In this document: positions 26,546 through 35,961 of the stretch, piece after piece
How positions within the stretch are numbered: position 1 is the stretch's first letter
Layout of the letters: the number at the start of each line of letters is the position of its first letter
Assembly: GCF_006384975.1 (NCBI RefSeq)
Contig: NZ_CP021645.1
Location: 1-64,000, forward strand
From: Pseudomonas oryzihabitans
GTDB lineage: Bacteria; Pseudomonadota; Gammaproteobacteria; Pseudomonadales; Pseudomonadaceae
Length of the DNA stretch: 64,000 nt
Direction: 5' to 3'
Made by a program: the position numbers and the translations under genes
The notes under the pieces: model-generated
What the model was told of the DNA's origin: nothing
The model's input: only the letters and a program-made list of their open reading frames with translations
Databases searched by the model: none

Positions 26546-27775
26546 TCAAATGCCGACGATATCGACGGGCGTCATCGTCAGAGGAGGATTCTTGCTGGGT
26601 GCGGTTTCCTTGAGCACTAGACCGAGCACGGCAGCGAGTAGTGACACTATGCCTACGATCATCATCGGCACGATCAAACCGAAGTGGTCAGCCAGGCTGC
26701 CAGCCACGATTGGCATCGCGACACCGCCGATGATTTCGCTGACGCCGGTTGGAACACCGACCGCGGCACCGGTCACGTGGTTTGGCACGGACTCCGCCGG
26801 AATGATGGCCAGAAAGAGTGGCGCAATACCAAAGCCGAAGACCCCGGCCAAAAACAGGATCGAGAACATCAGTAGCGAGCCCGCGTGGCTCATGGCGAAC
26901 GTCAGCATCAAGGCGCCATAGATAGCGGCACAAACAACCAGAACCGGCTTTCGACCGAGACGGTCAGACAGCGCAGGGATTAAGATCATCCCTATAAAGC
27001 CACCAAATCCCCAACCGGATACGATGAGTCCGGTCTCCGCAAGTGACAACTTCACGACCTGGGTCAGGTATAGGGCTACAAAGGTAGAGAAGACGAACAG
27101 GCCCGTTTGGAACAGCGATCCAATGAGGGTGCATACCCAGATATTCTTGAACTTGAGCACCGAAGCCGTGCCTTTATGAGTGCTTTCGTCAACCACTGGT
27201 GCGCGTTTGGGCTCCTTCATTACCTTGGCGAGAAGCAGGGTCAGGAAGAGTCCCGGCACACCCAGGATGAAAAACACCCATTGCCATGACATGTAGTTGG
27301 TCATCTGGGTGGCGATGATAGGGCCTAGGCCGATACCCAACAGGGGAAAGAACGCCTGGTGTATGCCCAGGTTCATGCCTCTACGCTGTGGCGAAGAAAT
27401 TTGCGCCAAGGTCGCGACGCTCGCGCTGAAGACACCTCCTTCACCCACTCCCAGTAGTCCACGCACCACGAGCATTCCCGTGAAACTTTTGACTGCACCG
27501 GTCATCCACGCCATTACCGAGAAGAAAACGCCCGAGCAAATCAAAACCTTCTTGCGACCGAAGCGGTCACTGGCACCGCCGAGTACCCAGGTGGAAATGG
27601 CCCAGGTCAAGGCCAATATGGAAGCAATGGCACCCGCTTGAGTGTTATTCAGGCCCAACTCCGGTATCAAGATTGGGAACAGATACACGATAACCAGTCG
27701 ATCCAAACCCACTACGCCAAAAAGGATGGCCAGTAACCAGACCATCTTCCATTCATAAGAGGATGACGTGCTCAT
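26546..27775 (-). CDS. MFS transporter, organic/aromatic acid type
   Basis: 409 residues with 12 predicted helices. GLDRLVIVYLFPILIPELGL in helix 1 and GGASDRFGRKKVLICSG in the loop 2-3 motif mark the anion:cation symporter-like group. It lies 40 bases downstream of the nitrilase gene on the same strand, so it likely imports the nitrilase substrate or moves the acid product. ATG 27775 with an upstream GGAG. Confidence 0.75.
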   Translation of the reverse strand: MSTSSSYEWKMVWLLAILFGVVGLDRLVIVYLFPILIPELGLNNTQAGAIASILALTWAISTWVLGGASDRFGRKKVLICSGVFFSVMAWMTGAVKSFTGMLVVRGLLGVGEGGVFSASVATLAQISSPQRRGMNLGIHQAFFPLLGIGLGPIIATQMTNYMSWQWVFFILGVPGLFLTLLLAKVMKEPKRAPVVDESTHKGTASVLKFKNIWVCTLIGSLFQTGLFVFSTFVALYLTQVVKLSLAETGLIVSGWGFGGFIGMILIPALSDRLGRKPVLVVCAAIYGALMLTFAMSHAGSLLMFSILFLAGVFGFGIAPLFLAIIPAESVPNHVTGAAVGVPTGVSEIIGGVAMPIVAGSLADHFGLIVPMMIVGIVSLLAAVLGLVLKETAPSKNPPLTMTPVDIVGI

Positions 27776-27815
27776 AAATAATCAATCTCCGTGTGATCGG
27801 GGTTAGGTCTGCACA

Positions 27816-28835
27816 TCAATCCGAAACGACTTCAAAGATCTCGTTTGGAGCGGAGGGGGCATCGCTCTTGTGTCCATCGGCTTTGTCCGACACGGGACGG
27901 CGGCTCTGCCGATCGATAACAAGTCGTGCGATATCGCTCCTGGAATAGTGGCCTACTGGGTCGGCGGCGACCTTGGCCAGCGTGACGGCCGCTAGATCGA
28001 TTTGCGCGTAGAGCAGGCCTTCCTCGTCTTTGGGCAAGGGCTCAGCGAGTTCTGAACCATCGGGGCCGTAGATCCTGGCGTAACCGCCGCCTGCCTTGAG
28101 TAAGGCTCGGGATTCTTCCGTGGTGCAGAGCAAATCGATCACATCGCTGGACACCATTCCGCAGGGGGCCAGGACAAAGCACTGGCCCTCGACCGCGTAA
28201 GTTCTGCTCACGGCATTGTTGACTTCGCCACTGATCGCCTGGGTGACATCGTTGTACAACGAGAAGCCTGGCCAGGCAGCGATATGAACTTCTTCGTGCT
28301 CGCTGAACATCGCGAACTTCGCCAGAGGCTGGATATGTTCCCAGCAACACAGCGCTCCCACCTTGCCGAGGGCGGTCGGGTGGACCTGGATGTCGCTGCC
28401 GTCGCCTTCACCAAAGACCATTCGCTCGGCCACGGTGGGTTTCAACTTGCGTCGGGTCCCCAGGGTTCTACCCTCGTCATCGATCAGCGCCTGCCCCATG
28501 TAGAGGCTGCCGCCGTCTTTCTCGGTGTAGCCGATGGAAACGAAGATCTTGTTGGCCTTGGCGCAGGCTTCGAGCCTTTTGAACTCATCGCTGCCCACCA
28601 CCAGAGCCTCCTGGTGGTACTTGAGCATGAATTGCATGGCCCAGGCAGGCGTACCCAGCCAAAAGAACCAGGGGTAACCAGGCACGAAGTTCTCTGGAAA
28701 GGCGATCAGCCGGGCGCCATTGCGCGCGGCCTCTTCGATGAAGTCAATGCACTTGTCTAGAGTGGCGGCACGATTCATGAAGACCGGCGCGGCCTGAACT
28801 ACGGCCACCTTGTAAGCGCGATCAATGGGATTCAT
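27816..28835 (-). CDS. nitrilase, probably an aryl/2-hydroxynitrile nitrilase
   Basis: 339 residues, the normal length for plant-type and bacterial aromatic nitrilases. Catalytic triad Glu48 (IAFPENFVPGYPWFF), Lys130 (TRRKLKPTVAERM) and Cys164 (ALCCWEHIQPLAKF) are at the canonical spacing. It hydrolyses a nitrile to the acid plus ammonia. Next to mdlB, mdlC and a secreted amidase, the best guess is mandelonitrile to mandelate; arylacetonitrilase activity is the alternative. It is transcribed with an MFS permease and faces an AraC regulator. Confidence 0.88.
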   Translation of the reverse strand: MNPIDRAYKVAVVQAAPVFMNRAATLDKCIDFIEEAARNGARLIAFPENFVPGYPWFFWLGTPAWAMQFMLKYHQEALVVGSDEFKRLEACAKANKIFVSIGYTEKDGGSLYMGQALIDDEGRTLGTRRKLKPTVAERMVFGEGDGSDIQVHPTALGKVGALCCWEHIQPLAKFAMFSEHEEVHIAAWPGFSLYNDVTQAISGEVNNAVSRTYAVEGQCFVLAPCGMVSSDVIDLLCTTEESRALLKAGGGYARIYGPDGSELAEPLPKDEEGLLYAQIDLAAVTLAKVAADPVGHYSRSDIARLVIDRQSRRPVSDKADGHKSDAPSAPNEIFEVVSD

Positions 28836-29230
28836 AGGGTCTCGATCCGAAGGAGTGGGCGATGATCGAGATGGTTAGGCAAAGGGATGCCAGGTGCTGT
28901 GCTCAGCGTCTCGCCGATCTTGCTCCTGTTTCCCTTGCGGGCGGGCCCAAGGGTTTCCCGCTGGTGGCGATCTGCATGCGTTACCGAAGGTGGCGATGTA
29001 ACACCCCTCGTTGGTTAGCGCTCCCCACGACGTTCTGTCCTGAGGCAAAAAGCCACGTTCATGCCCTCATCCGGCGCAGCAAGGTTCACGCAAAGGCCTG
29101 ATTCACACTCATTTTTGCCCAGGCGTCCGGCATTCTTCGTCTGTATCTCCCGTAATGCGCGATCATGGAGCTTAAGGCACCGATCTTGCTTTTCAGCCGC
29201 AGCATTCCTGACGCTTTGGAGTGATGAAAG
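28836..29230. promoter_or_regulatory. divergent control region, nitrilase / AraC gene
   Basis: 395 bases without a supported gene between the nitrilase start and the AraC-type regulator. Short frames here have no recognised product. It should hold both promoters and the AraC-type operator. I could not identify a convincing box; a sigma-54-like GG...GC pair on the minus strand (28877-28891) has 9 instead of 10 bases between. Confidence 0.5.
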
Positions 29231-30190
29231 ATGCTCAATACGCTCACCACGACCAGCGTACCCGTGTCGGATCGCCAGTCCTTCTGGCGCCAGGTGATGG
29301 CAGACCGCTTCATGGCCTTGGACTTCGAGTCCAGGGAGGCCACCCCATTCGCGGCGAGCCTTAATGTCTTGCGATTAGCGAATCTCGATCTGATGCGGTT
29401 GGAAGCGTCGGCGCACGCCGTGGCGAGAAGCAGCAAGCTGGTGCAGAAAGACGCGTCGGACTTCTTCATGCTCAGTTATCAGCGCCAGGGTGAGGGGGTG
29501 CTGGAGCAAGACGAAAAGGTAGCGATACAGCGGGCCGGGGATTTCGTGCTCTACGACAGCAGACGACCCTTCGCCATGTCCTACAGCGGCGACTTCTGCA
29601 AGCATGTGATCCGCATACCCCGGGCGAAGCTGCTGGCGCATATCTCCCAGCCCGAACGCCTGTGCGCCATCACGGTCAGCAAGGATTCAGAGGCGGGGCT
29701 CATGCTCGGTGCGATGCTCGACGCGCTGTTTTCCCGCTCGGCGTCATCCAGTCTCTCCGTCCAGGAGTCCTTGGCCAAGGCGCTCATCGAGGTGACCACT
29801 GGCGGGCTGCAGTCCCTAACCGAAACCGCGGGGATGGAGGCCAGCAAGCTGCAGGCGTTTCATCTGCACCGGATCAAAGGCTACATCTTGGATAATCTGC
29901 GTGACCCCGCTCTGAACGTAGAACGCATTTCCGCGGATCTCAAGCTCTCGATGAGTTCGATCTACCGGGTCTTCGAATCTGAAAGCATGACGCTATCGCA
30001 ATGGATCTGGAGTCGGCGCCTGGAGAATTGTAAGCGCGACCTGCTGTGCAAACATCTCGGCCATAAAAACATTGGCGATATAGCGTTCGATTGGGGCTAC
30101 AGCAGCTGTGCGCATTTCAGTCGCGTATTCAAAAAAGAAACTGGAATGACGCCCAAGGAATTTCGACTCAAGGCGGCGCACGCTTGCTGA
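29231..30190 (+). CDS. AraC-family regulator (NitR/FeaR-like)
   Basis: 319 residues: an N-terminal AraC-binding-like domain (AGDFVLYDSRRPFAMSYSG near residues 100-118) and a C-terminal double HTH (about 215-315) with LSMSSIYRVFESESMTLSQW and GDIAFDWGYSSCAHFSRVFK. The DFVLYDSRRPF pattern is shared with FeaR/NitR-type regulators of aromatic amine and nitrile catabolism. It is divergent from the nitrilase gene and is therefore its likely activator. Confidence 0.82.
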   Translation: MLNTLTTTSVPVSDRQSFWRQVMADRFMALDFESREATPFAASLNVLRLANLDLMRLEASAHAVARSSKLVQKDASDFFMLSYQRQGEGVLEQDEKVAIQRAGDFVLYDSRRPFAMSYSGDFCKHVIRIPRAKLLAHISQPERLCAITVSKDSEAGLMLGAMLDALFSRSASSSLSVQESLAKALIEVTTGGLQSLTETAGMEASKLQAFHLHRIKGYILDNLRDPALNVERISADLKLSMSSIYRVFESESMTLSQWIWSRRLENCKRDLLCKHLGHKNIGDIAFDWGYSSCAHFSRVFKKETGMTPKEFRLKAAHAC

Positions 30191-30244
30191 AGACGTTCGT
30201 CTTGTGCCTATTGCGCGGCTGGCCCGCCAGATCAGGAGGTCAGC

Positions 30245-30967
30245 GTGCCTGACTTCAAGGTTGACCTGACCTGTACCGAACTCGACCTCTTCGCCCAGGT
30301 GGTCTGGCGGTTACGTTACGCCGGTGGGCGCGAGGATGAGGTCAGGCGGCAAATACTGCTGGACGTCACCCAACTCCTCAAATCGGATTACGGCGCGTCC
30401 TATGTCTATGACGATCAGAAAGAAGTCTCCACCCGCTGCGTTTCGCTGAATATCGACCAGGTCAAACTTGGCGAGTACCAGGCTCATCATCACGTCGCCG
30501 ATTGCATCACCCGGAAGATGAGGGCGCTGCGGCAAGCGGCGTGTGTGGACGACGTGATTGATCGCAAGGCGCTGGAAGCCAGTGAGCATTACAACGAATT
30601 TCTCAAACCGTGCGGGATGCACTACGGGATCAATGTGTTTTTTTTCCAGGACGGCAGGGACATCGGCGACCTACGAATCTGGCGGAGTGCCGATCAACCT
30701 CCTTTTGGCGTCAGGGATGTCCTTTTGCTCAAGGCCCTGACTCCTTATTTCGAAGAGTCGCTGTCTCCGGCCCGGCAGACGCCGTCCCTGTTGACTCGAC
30801 GTGAACAGGCGGTCGTGGAGCATGTCGCGGCCGGTTGCAGCGACAAGGAAATCGCCCGCTTGATGGGCATAGGTTTCACGACGGTGCGAACGCATCTGAA
30901 AAACGCCATGCACAAGACCGGCGCCAACAACAGGACCGATCTTGCGGTACGCGGTCGACCCCACTAG
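30245..30967 (+). CDS. LuxR-family HTH regulator
   Basis: 240 residues from GTG 30245 with a strong AGGAGGT ribosome site. C-terminal GerE HTH at about residues 178-238: LLTRREQAVVEHVAAGCSDK, EIARLMGIGFTTVRTHLKNA, MHKTGANNRTDLAV. The N-terminal part has no recognised sensor domain and does not look like an acyl-homoserine lactone pocket. Lying between the AraC gene and the amidase gene, all rightward, it may control the amidase/porin set. Confidence 0.78.
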   Translation: MPDFKVDLTCTELDLFAQVVWRLRYAGGREDEVRRQILLDVTQLLKSDYGASYVYDDQKEVSTRCVSLNIDQVKLGEYQAHHHVADCITRKMRALRQAACVDDVIDRKALEASEHYNEFLKPCGMHYGINVFFFQDGRDIGDLRIWRSADQPPFGVRDVLLLKALTPYFEESLSPARQTPSLLTRREQAVVEHVAAGCSDKEIARLMGIGFTTVRTHLKNAMHKTGANNRTDLAVRGRPH

Positions 30968-31066
30968 CGGCTCCTCAATTATGAGGATTTTGGCTGAATC
31001 CAGCGTGTGAATAAATGAGTTGTCGATGCCGCTCGAGCATCGGGCAGACCTCAGGAGTTCACCGTG

Positions 31067-32575
31067 ATGAACAAGACTCCCTTCCTGGCCTTGGCGATTG
31101 CCTTGGCGAACTCGAGTGCCTTCGCGGCGCTACCGGCTACCCCTCTTTACCGCCTCAGTGCTGAGGAAACCGCCAAGATGATCTGCCGCGGCCAGGTCTC
31201 CAGCGAAGAGGTAGTCAGGTATTGGCTGGGCCGTGTGGATGCGCACCCCGAACTCAATGCCTTCATCTCCGTGGACCACCCGCGCGCGATCGCCGAAGCG
31301 AAGAAAGTGGACGCCCGACTCGCCAGCGGCGGCCAATGTCGTCCCCTGGAAGGCGTGCCGATCGCCATCAAGGACAACATCCAGGTGGTGGGTTTCGCCA
31401 ACACCGCTGGCACCCCCGCCTTGCGGCAATTCATGCCCAAGGTGAATGCGCCGGTCGTCGACAAGCTTGAAGCGGCCGGTGCGATCATCGTCGGCAAGAC
31501 CAACATGCACGAGTTGGCGTTCGGGGCTACTGGATATAACGTCGTCTACCACGCAGGGAACGTCGTTGGTGTTCGCAATGCCTTCGACCAGTCGCGCATC
31601 GCCGGCGGATCTTCCTCGGGCAGCGCCGCGGCCCTCGGCGCCCGGATGGTGCCGATCGCCATGGGTACCGATACCGGCGGATCGACACGCGAGCCCTGCG
31701 CCCTGAATGGCTGCCTTGGATTCCGTCCTACCGTGGGTCGCTACAGCGGTGCAGGCATCACTCCCATTTCGTCCACTCGGGATACCGCCGGGCCGATGGC
31801 GAACAGCCTGGGCGACATCGTGCTGATGGATTCCGTGCTCAGCGGCAAAACCCCACTGCCCGCCAAGCTGGCCAGGCAGATTCGCCTCGGATTGCCCGAT
31901 TACTTCTGGGCCGATCTGGACAGCGACGTCGCCGGAAAAGCCAAGCAAGCCCTAGCCAAGCTCAAGGCCGCAGGGGTACAGCTGATACCCGTGCAGATGC
32001 CCGGAATGAAAAACCTCGTGGCAGCGGTGGCGACGCCCGTGGCGGTAGTCGAAGCGAAGAGGGCGCTCACAGCCTATTTGAAAGAGCAGGGTACCGGCGT
32101 CTCGTTCGAACAGCTGACGTCTGGGATTGCGAGCCCCGATGTCAAAGCCATCTTCGAGACCATGGTGGTGCCGGTAACCGTACCGGATGCAGCGGGAAGG
32201 ATGGTGCCGGGACAGCCGCTCTACGAGCAGGCAATCAAGCAAGGCGTTCCCGCGTTGGCAGCGCTATATGAGCAGACCTTCAGGCAACACGAACTCGATG
32301 CCTTACTGTTTCCCGCCGTGCCGGAAGTCGCCATCAAGACCGGTCCAGAGGCGGGTACGCCTGACCACTTCCTTCGCATCATCAGGAACTCGGATCCCGG
32401 CAGTAACGTGAAGATGCCTGGCCTGAGCATCCCGGTCGGTCTTGGTGAGGAAACGAAACTTCCGGTGGGTATGGAGATAGATGCTCTGCCAGGCCAGGAC
32501 GATGAACTGCTCGCCATAGGTCGCACCCTCGAGTCCATCTGGGGAGCAGGCCCCATTCCCGCAATCGCTCGTTAA
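31067..32575 (+). CDS. secreted amidase, possibly mandelamide hydrolase (MdlY-like)
   Basis: 502 residues, amidase-signature family. ATG 31067 lies nine bases after AGGAG and opens a signal peptide (FLALAIALANSSAFA), so the enzyme is probably periplasmic. Catalytic triad Lys102 (IAIKDNI), cis-Ser182 (GGSSSGSAA) and Ser206 (GTDTGGSTR). In P. putida the amidase of the mandelate cluster, MdlY, hydrolyses mandelamide. The same family, similar length and the setting next to nitrilase and mdl genes suggest that function, but other aryl amides are possible. Confidence 0.72.
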   Translation: MNKTPFLALAIALANSSAFAALPATPLYRLSAEETAKMICRGQVSSEEVVRYWLGRVDAHPELNAFISVDHPRAIAEAKKVDARLASGGQCRPLEGVPIAIKDNIQVVGFANTAGTPALRQFMPKVNAPVVDKLEAAGAIIVGKTNMHELAFGATGYNVVYHAGNVVGVRNAFDQSRIAGGSSSGSAAALGARMVPIAMGTDTGGSTREPCALNGCLGFRPTVGRYSGAGITPISSTRDTAGPMANSLGDIVLMDSVLSGKTPLPAKLARQIRLGLPDYFWADLDSDVAGKAKQALAKLKAAGVQLIPVQMPGMKNLVAAVATPVAVVEAKRALTAYLKEQGTGVSFEQLTSGIASPDVKAIFETMVVPVTVPDAAGRMVPGQPLYEQAIKQGVPALAALYEQTFRQHELDALLFPAVPEVAIKTGPEAGTPDHFLRIIRNSDPGSNVKMPGLSIPVGLGEETKLPVGMEIDALPGQDDELLAIGRTLESIWGAGPIPAIAR

Positions 32576-32614
32576 TCACCGCCGATCATCATCCACAAAC
32601 GGTTTGGACAAACT

Positions 32615-33907
32615 ATGAAAAAGAACAAGAGTTCAGGGCGTACGTATGCGCGTCGTTTTTGTGTGAATGCAGTACTGGCGGCTATTGGTATTGCCGCTGG
32701 GGGCTTCGCTGGGGCTGATGACAGCGCATTCAAGCCGCATATCGTCGTCACCAACCAAACGCTCAAGAACCTGGACATCGGCCCCCGGCCTTATAGTTTT
32801 GCAAATGCCGGGGCCATCTTCGTGGGGGCGGACCTGGATCTGGGCAAATTGCTGGATAACCATGCCGGCACCCTGAAGTTCGATTACACCTTCTTTCCCT
32901 GGATGCGCAATGCAGGGGTTCCCGCCCAGGCCCATTGGCAGGGCGCGGTTGGCAGTGGCTTGGCCGGCTCCGTCATGCACAACGATATCGATACGGGCTA
33001 CCTGTCGCTCTTTGCCTACGAGCAAAAGCTTCTCGATGGACAGTTGCAGGTGACCGCCGGGCGTACCAACGCCAAGCGTTACTTCTATCTCTCCAACTGT
33101 GGCGCCATCGTTGCCTGCAACGACCCGCTGGTCGAGTACACAACTGGCATCCTTCCATTTCCCTACGGCAGCTGGGGCGGATATGCGAAGTATCAAGTGA
33201 ACGACCGCTGGTACGTGCATGGAGGGGCTTTCGAGTCGAATCCCAACGACTATCTCGACAAGACCCATGGGTGGCACTGGAATCCGGATAATGCCAGCGG
33301 GGTCACCAGTCTTGCGGGTATCGGCTTTGAGCAGACCGTTGCCCAAAATCCCTATCCTTACCACTATGAACTCAACGGCTTCTTCAATAGCGCTGAGCAG
33401 GTGGACATTTCTGATGGCACGAAGCATCGCGGTAGCAGCGGCGTAATTTTCCGTTTCCGGCAGACCGTTGCACGCGATGAAGTCGCGGATGCTCAGTCGC
33501 TTGGCCAGGCCTGGCAGGTATTCGGCGCCTGGTCATTCAATGCTGACGACTCTCAACCCTTCCAGCACTTTGTGGAAGCCGGAGTAACCCGGGTGGGGCC
33601 GTTTGGTCGGCCACAGGATTCCATCAGTCTGAAGGCAAGTTATCTGCGGCTGTCGGAAAAGCAGTACGACTACCAGAACCAGCAGCGTCTTGCTGCCACA
33701 GGGCGGGATCAGCACCTGTCCAGAGGGGAATCACGCGTCGAGCTCAATATGCATTGGCAGGCGACGCGATATCTGGCGTTCGAACCAAGCGTCCAATACA
33801 TTTTCAATCCGAGTAATTTCTATAATCCCGCTGCCGAGGTGAGTGGGAACGGCACGGTATTGGGTTTGCAGGTGGTCTACGATTTTGGCTCGCAAATCGG
33901 CTTGTGA
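32615..33907 (+). CDS. outer-membrane porin, OprB-like
   Basis: 430 residues with an N-terminal signal peptide (LAAIGIAAGGFAGA, cleavage about residue 35). The body has alternating beta strands, ending LAFEPSVQYIFNPSNF and GLQVVYDFGSQIGL, which resembles OprB-type carbohydrate/small-solute porins. The gene lies 39 bases after the amidase on the same strand. It may pass amides, nitriles or aromatic acids across the outer membrane. Confidence 0.72.
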   Translation: MKKNKSSGRTYARRFCVNAVLAAIGIAAGGFAGADDSAFKPHIVVTNQTLKNLDIGPRPYSFANAGAIFVGADLDLGKLLDNHAGTLKFDYTFFPWMRNAGVPAQAHWQGAVGSGLAGSVMHNDIDTGYLSLFAYEQKLLDGQLQVTAGRTNAKRYFYLSNCGAIVACNDPLVEYTTGILPFPYGSWGGYAKYQVNDRWYVHGGAFESNPNDYLDKTHGWHWNPDNASGVTSLAGIGFEQTVAQNPYPYHYELNGFFNSAEQVDISDGTKHRGSSGVIFRFRQTVARDEVADAQSLGQAWQVFGAWSFNADDSQPFQHFVEAGVTRVGPFGRPQDSISLKASYLRLSEKQYDYQNQQRLAATGRDQHLSRGESRVELNMHWQATRYLAFEPSVQYIFNPSNFYNPAAEVSGNGTVLGLQVVYDFGSQIGL

Positions 33908-33913
33908 CATAGC

Positions 33914-33935
33914 GGCTATGAAAATAGCCATTTTT
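33914..33935 (+). terminator. rho-independent terminator
   Basis: GGCTAT (33914-33919), GAAA tetraloop, ATAGCC (33924-33929), then TTTTT (33931-33935). Ends the amidase/porin transcript. Confidence 0.85.
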
Positions 33936-34611
33936 AACTGGTAACTATTTTGCGCAGGGCTCCGGGAATCGGGCCCTGCGCAAGATATTCAGTCTGTGTT
34001 CAGGTAAAGTCTATCGACGGGGTGGTAGGGTTTGCTCCATTTTATGGTCGTCATGATGAATTGGATATGCGGTTAAAATCTTTCCGGGATGCTGGGGGTG
34101 ATGGCCGGTCATTGCGTCTATTCTGATCCTGCTAATTGTTGTGTCGCCTGTATTTTTTCAAGTCGTGCCGCTTAGGTTCGGACGTAAACAAGTGACTTTA
34201 AGGCTCGTTGAAGCTCTCGTCTTGCTCATTTTCAGTTGATAAAAGGTCTAACGCTGCAGGCGATTGAGCTTGTGCTCTGCCGGTTCTAGCCCTTTGGGCA
34301 AGGCTCAGCCGGTCTGAATAAAAATCGCCATTTCAATCCGCTCCCATGACCACCCGAGGCTTCATTTGTGAGTGGGTCGTCATTTCTCCATGCGCGTCCA
34401 ACATGCTTTTCATCTCAAGAAATATGGACAAATTTCTCAGGAACTTGAGATAAGCAACTCGCTCTGGCCGCCTGCCAAACTTTCACGCGCCGACGCCTAG
34501 GCTCCGTCCCTAGGACCTTCCTGTCGGTGATGCGACAACACTCATATAGATAAGTGACGCAAATTGGAGCGAAGTCTGCTCCTGTTTAGCTCGCGAAGCG
34601 GAGCAGCGGAT
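33936..34611. other. long intergenic region with a second hairpin
   Basis: No supported gene. A second perfect dyad, TGCGCAGGGC (33951-33960) with GCCCTGCGCA (33973-33982), follows the first terminator. The remainder, up to the TTG start of the next porin, is AT-richer and probably carries the promoter of the porin/beta-glucosidase operon. Confidence 0.55.
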
Positions 34612-35949
34612 TTGAAGAAGCGTATAGCAGCCAGTGGTTTAGCTTTTTGGGGGGCGATCAGTGTTCCGGTAATGGCTGCCGAAGCCTTGGCCACGGACTC
34701 GCCTTGGCTGACAGGGGATTGGGCAGGTAAAAGGAATGAGCTGAGTGAACAAGGATTTATTTTTGGACTGTTCTACGTAAATGAGCTTGCAGCGAACGTG
34801 AAGGGAGGATACGACCAAAAGACGGCGCTAGTGACGAGCGACCAGACGACGGCTCTCTTCAACTACGATCTGAGCAAGAAAATGGGGGTGGATGGAGAGT
34901 TCAGCCTCGTTTTAACCAATCGCAACAACCATCAGTTGCTTTCTAACACTCGGCTGAACGACCCACGAACGGGAACACTCCCAAATCTGTCGCAAGAGGT
35001 GTGGGGGTTTGGCTCTGTCACGCGTCTAACCCGTCTCACCTATAAACAAAATTTCTTTGATAAGAAATTGACCGTCAGGGTTGGAAAAATGACTCCGACC
35101 GAGGAGTATTTCCCCTCGACCTGTGAATTCCAAAGTCTGGTCAACTGCGGCACGGTCCCTGGTATCAGCAATATTTGGTACGGATGGCCAATCAGTACCT
35201 GGGCTATCTCGACCACTTACCACATAGCTCCGGATTGGTACATAAAAGTTGGCGCCTATCAACAAAGTCCGCTGACCACCCGTAATGAGCGGCGGATGTC
35301 ACTGAGTACCCGTGGCTCCGAGGGGCAGATTTATCCAATCTTGCTTGGCTGGCGTCCTCACTGGGGCGAGCGGAAATTGGCGGGCAATTATTTCATTGGT
35401 GCCTATTACAGTAATGTGGATGCCCCTGATGTGGCTGCCGGTGCCGCCGGAGGAATGGAGGCCTCCAATCCAGCTGCCGGCTTTAAAAGCCGTCATGGTA
35501 AATACGCCGCCTGGGCCTTTTTTGAGCAACAGCTGACAGGGCCTGGCGGCGACAGTAAGCAAGGGCTGCGCGTCTTCGTTAACGCCGAGATCAATGACAA
35601 GGCCACGTCTGTCCTGCACTACGGCTACGGCGCTGGTCTTTATTACAATGGTCTTTTCGCCAGTCGTCCGGATGACATGCTCGGTTTTGCCAGTACGGCA
35701 ATCAAGATCAATAAGGACTGGACACGTAATAGGGATCTGGCGAACCAGTTGGCAGGCGTCGATAACTATGATGATCCTCGTTATCTGCCATTGGGTGACA
35801 CGGAAGTTTCGACAGAATTGTTCTATCGCTATCAAGCGACCCCATGGCTCTATCTCCAGCCCAATATCCAGTATTACATCGCTCCGGGTGGTGTGGACAA
35901 GGTGCCAGATGCGACCGTGCTCGGCCTCCGATTCAATATCACTTTCTAA
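34612..35949 (+). CDS. OprB-family carbohydrate-selective porin
   Basis: 445 residues if started at TTG 34612, which has GGAG eight bases upstream and gives a normal signal peptide (KKRIAASGLAFWGAISVPVM, cleavage after AMA-like MAAEA). A TTG at 34564 would add 16 residues. Family signs: WLTGDWAGKRNELSEQGFIF near the mature N-terminus, RVGKMTPTEEYF in the middle, and C-terminal YLQPNIQYYIAPGGVDKVPD followed by ATVLGLRFNITF, ending in Phe. It precedes the beta-glucosidase gene by 12 bases, so it probably imports the glucoside. Confidence 0.88.
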   Translation: MKKRIAASGLAFWGAISVPVMAAEALATDSPWLTGDWAGKRNELSEQGFIFGLFYVNELAANVKGGYDQKTALVTSDQTTALFNYDLSKKMGVDGEFSLVLTNRNNHQLLSNTRLNDPRTGTLPNLSQEVWGFGSVTRLTRLTYKQNFFDKKLTVRVGKMTPTEEYFPSTCEFQSLVNCGTVPGISNIWYGWPISTWAISTTYHIAPDWYIKVGAYQQSPLTTRNERRMSLSTRGSEGQIYPILLGWRPHWGERKLAGNYFIGAYYSNVDAPDVAAGAAGGMEASNPAAGFKSRHGKYAAWAFFEQQLTGPGGDSKQGLRVFVNAEINDKATSVLHYGYGAGLYYNGLFASRPDDMLGFASTAIKINKDWTRNRDLANQLAGVDNYDDPRYLPLGDTEVSTELFYRYQATPWLYLQPNIQYYIAPGGVDKVPDATVLGLRFNITF

Positions 35950-35961
35950 AGGACCTCGCCC

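Noticed and set aside
28877..28891. possible sigma-54 promoter before the nitrilase gene
   Set aside because: GG and GC are separated by nine bases; the required spacing is ten.
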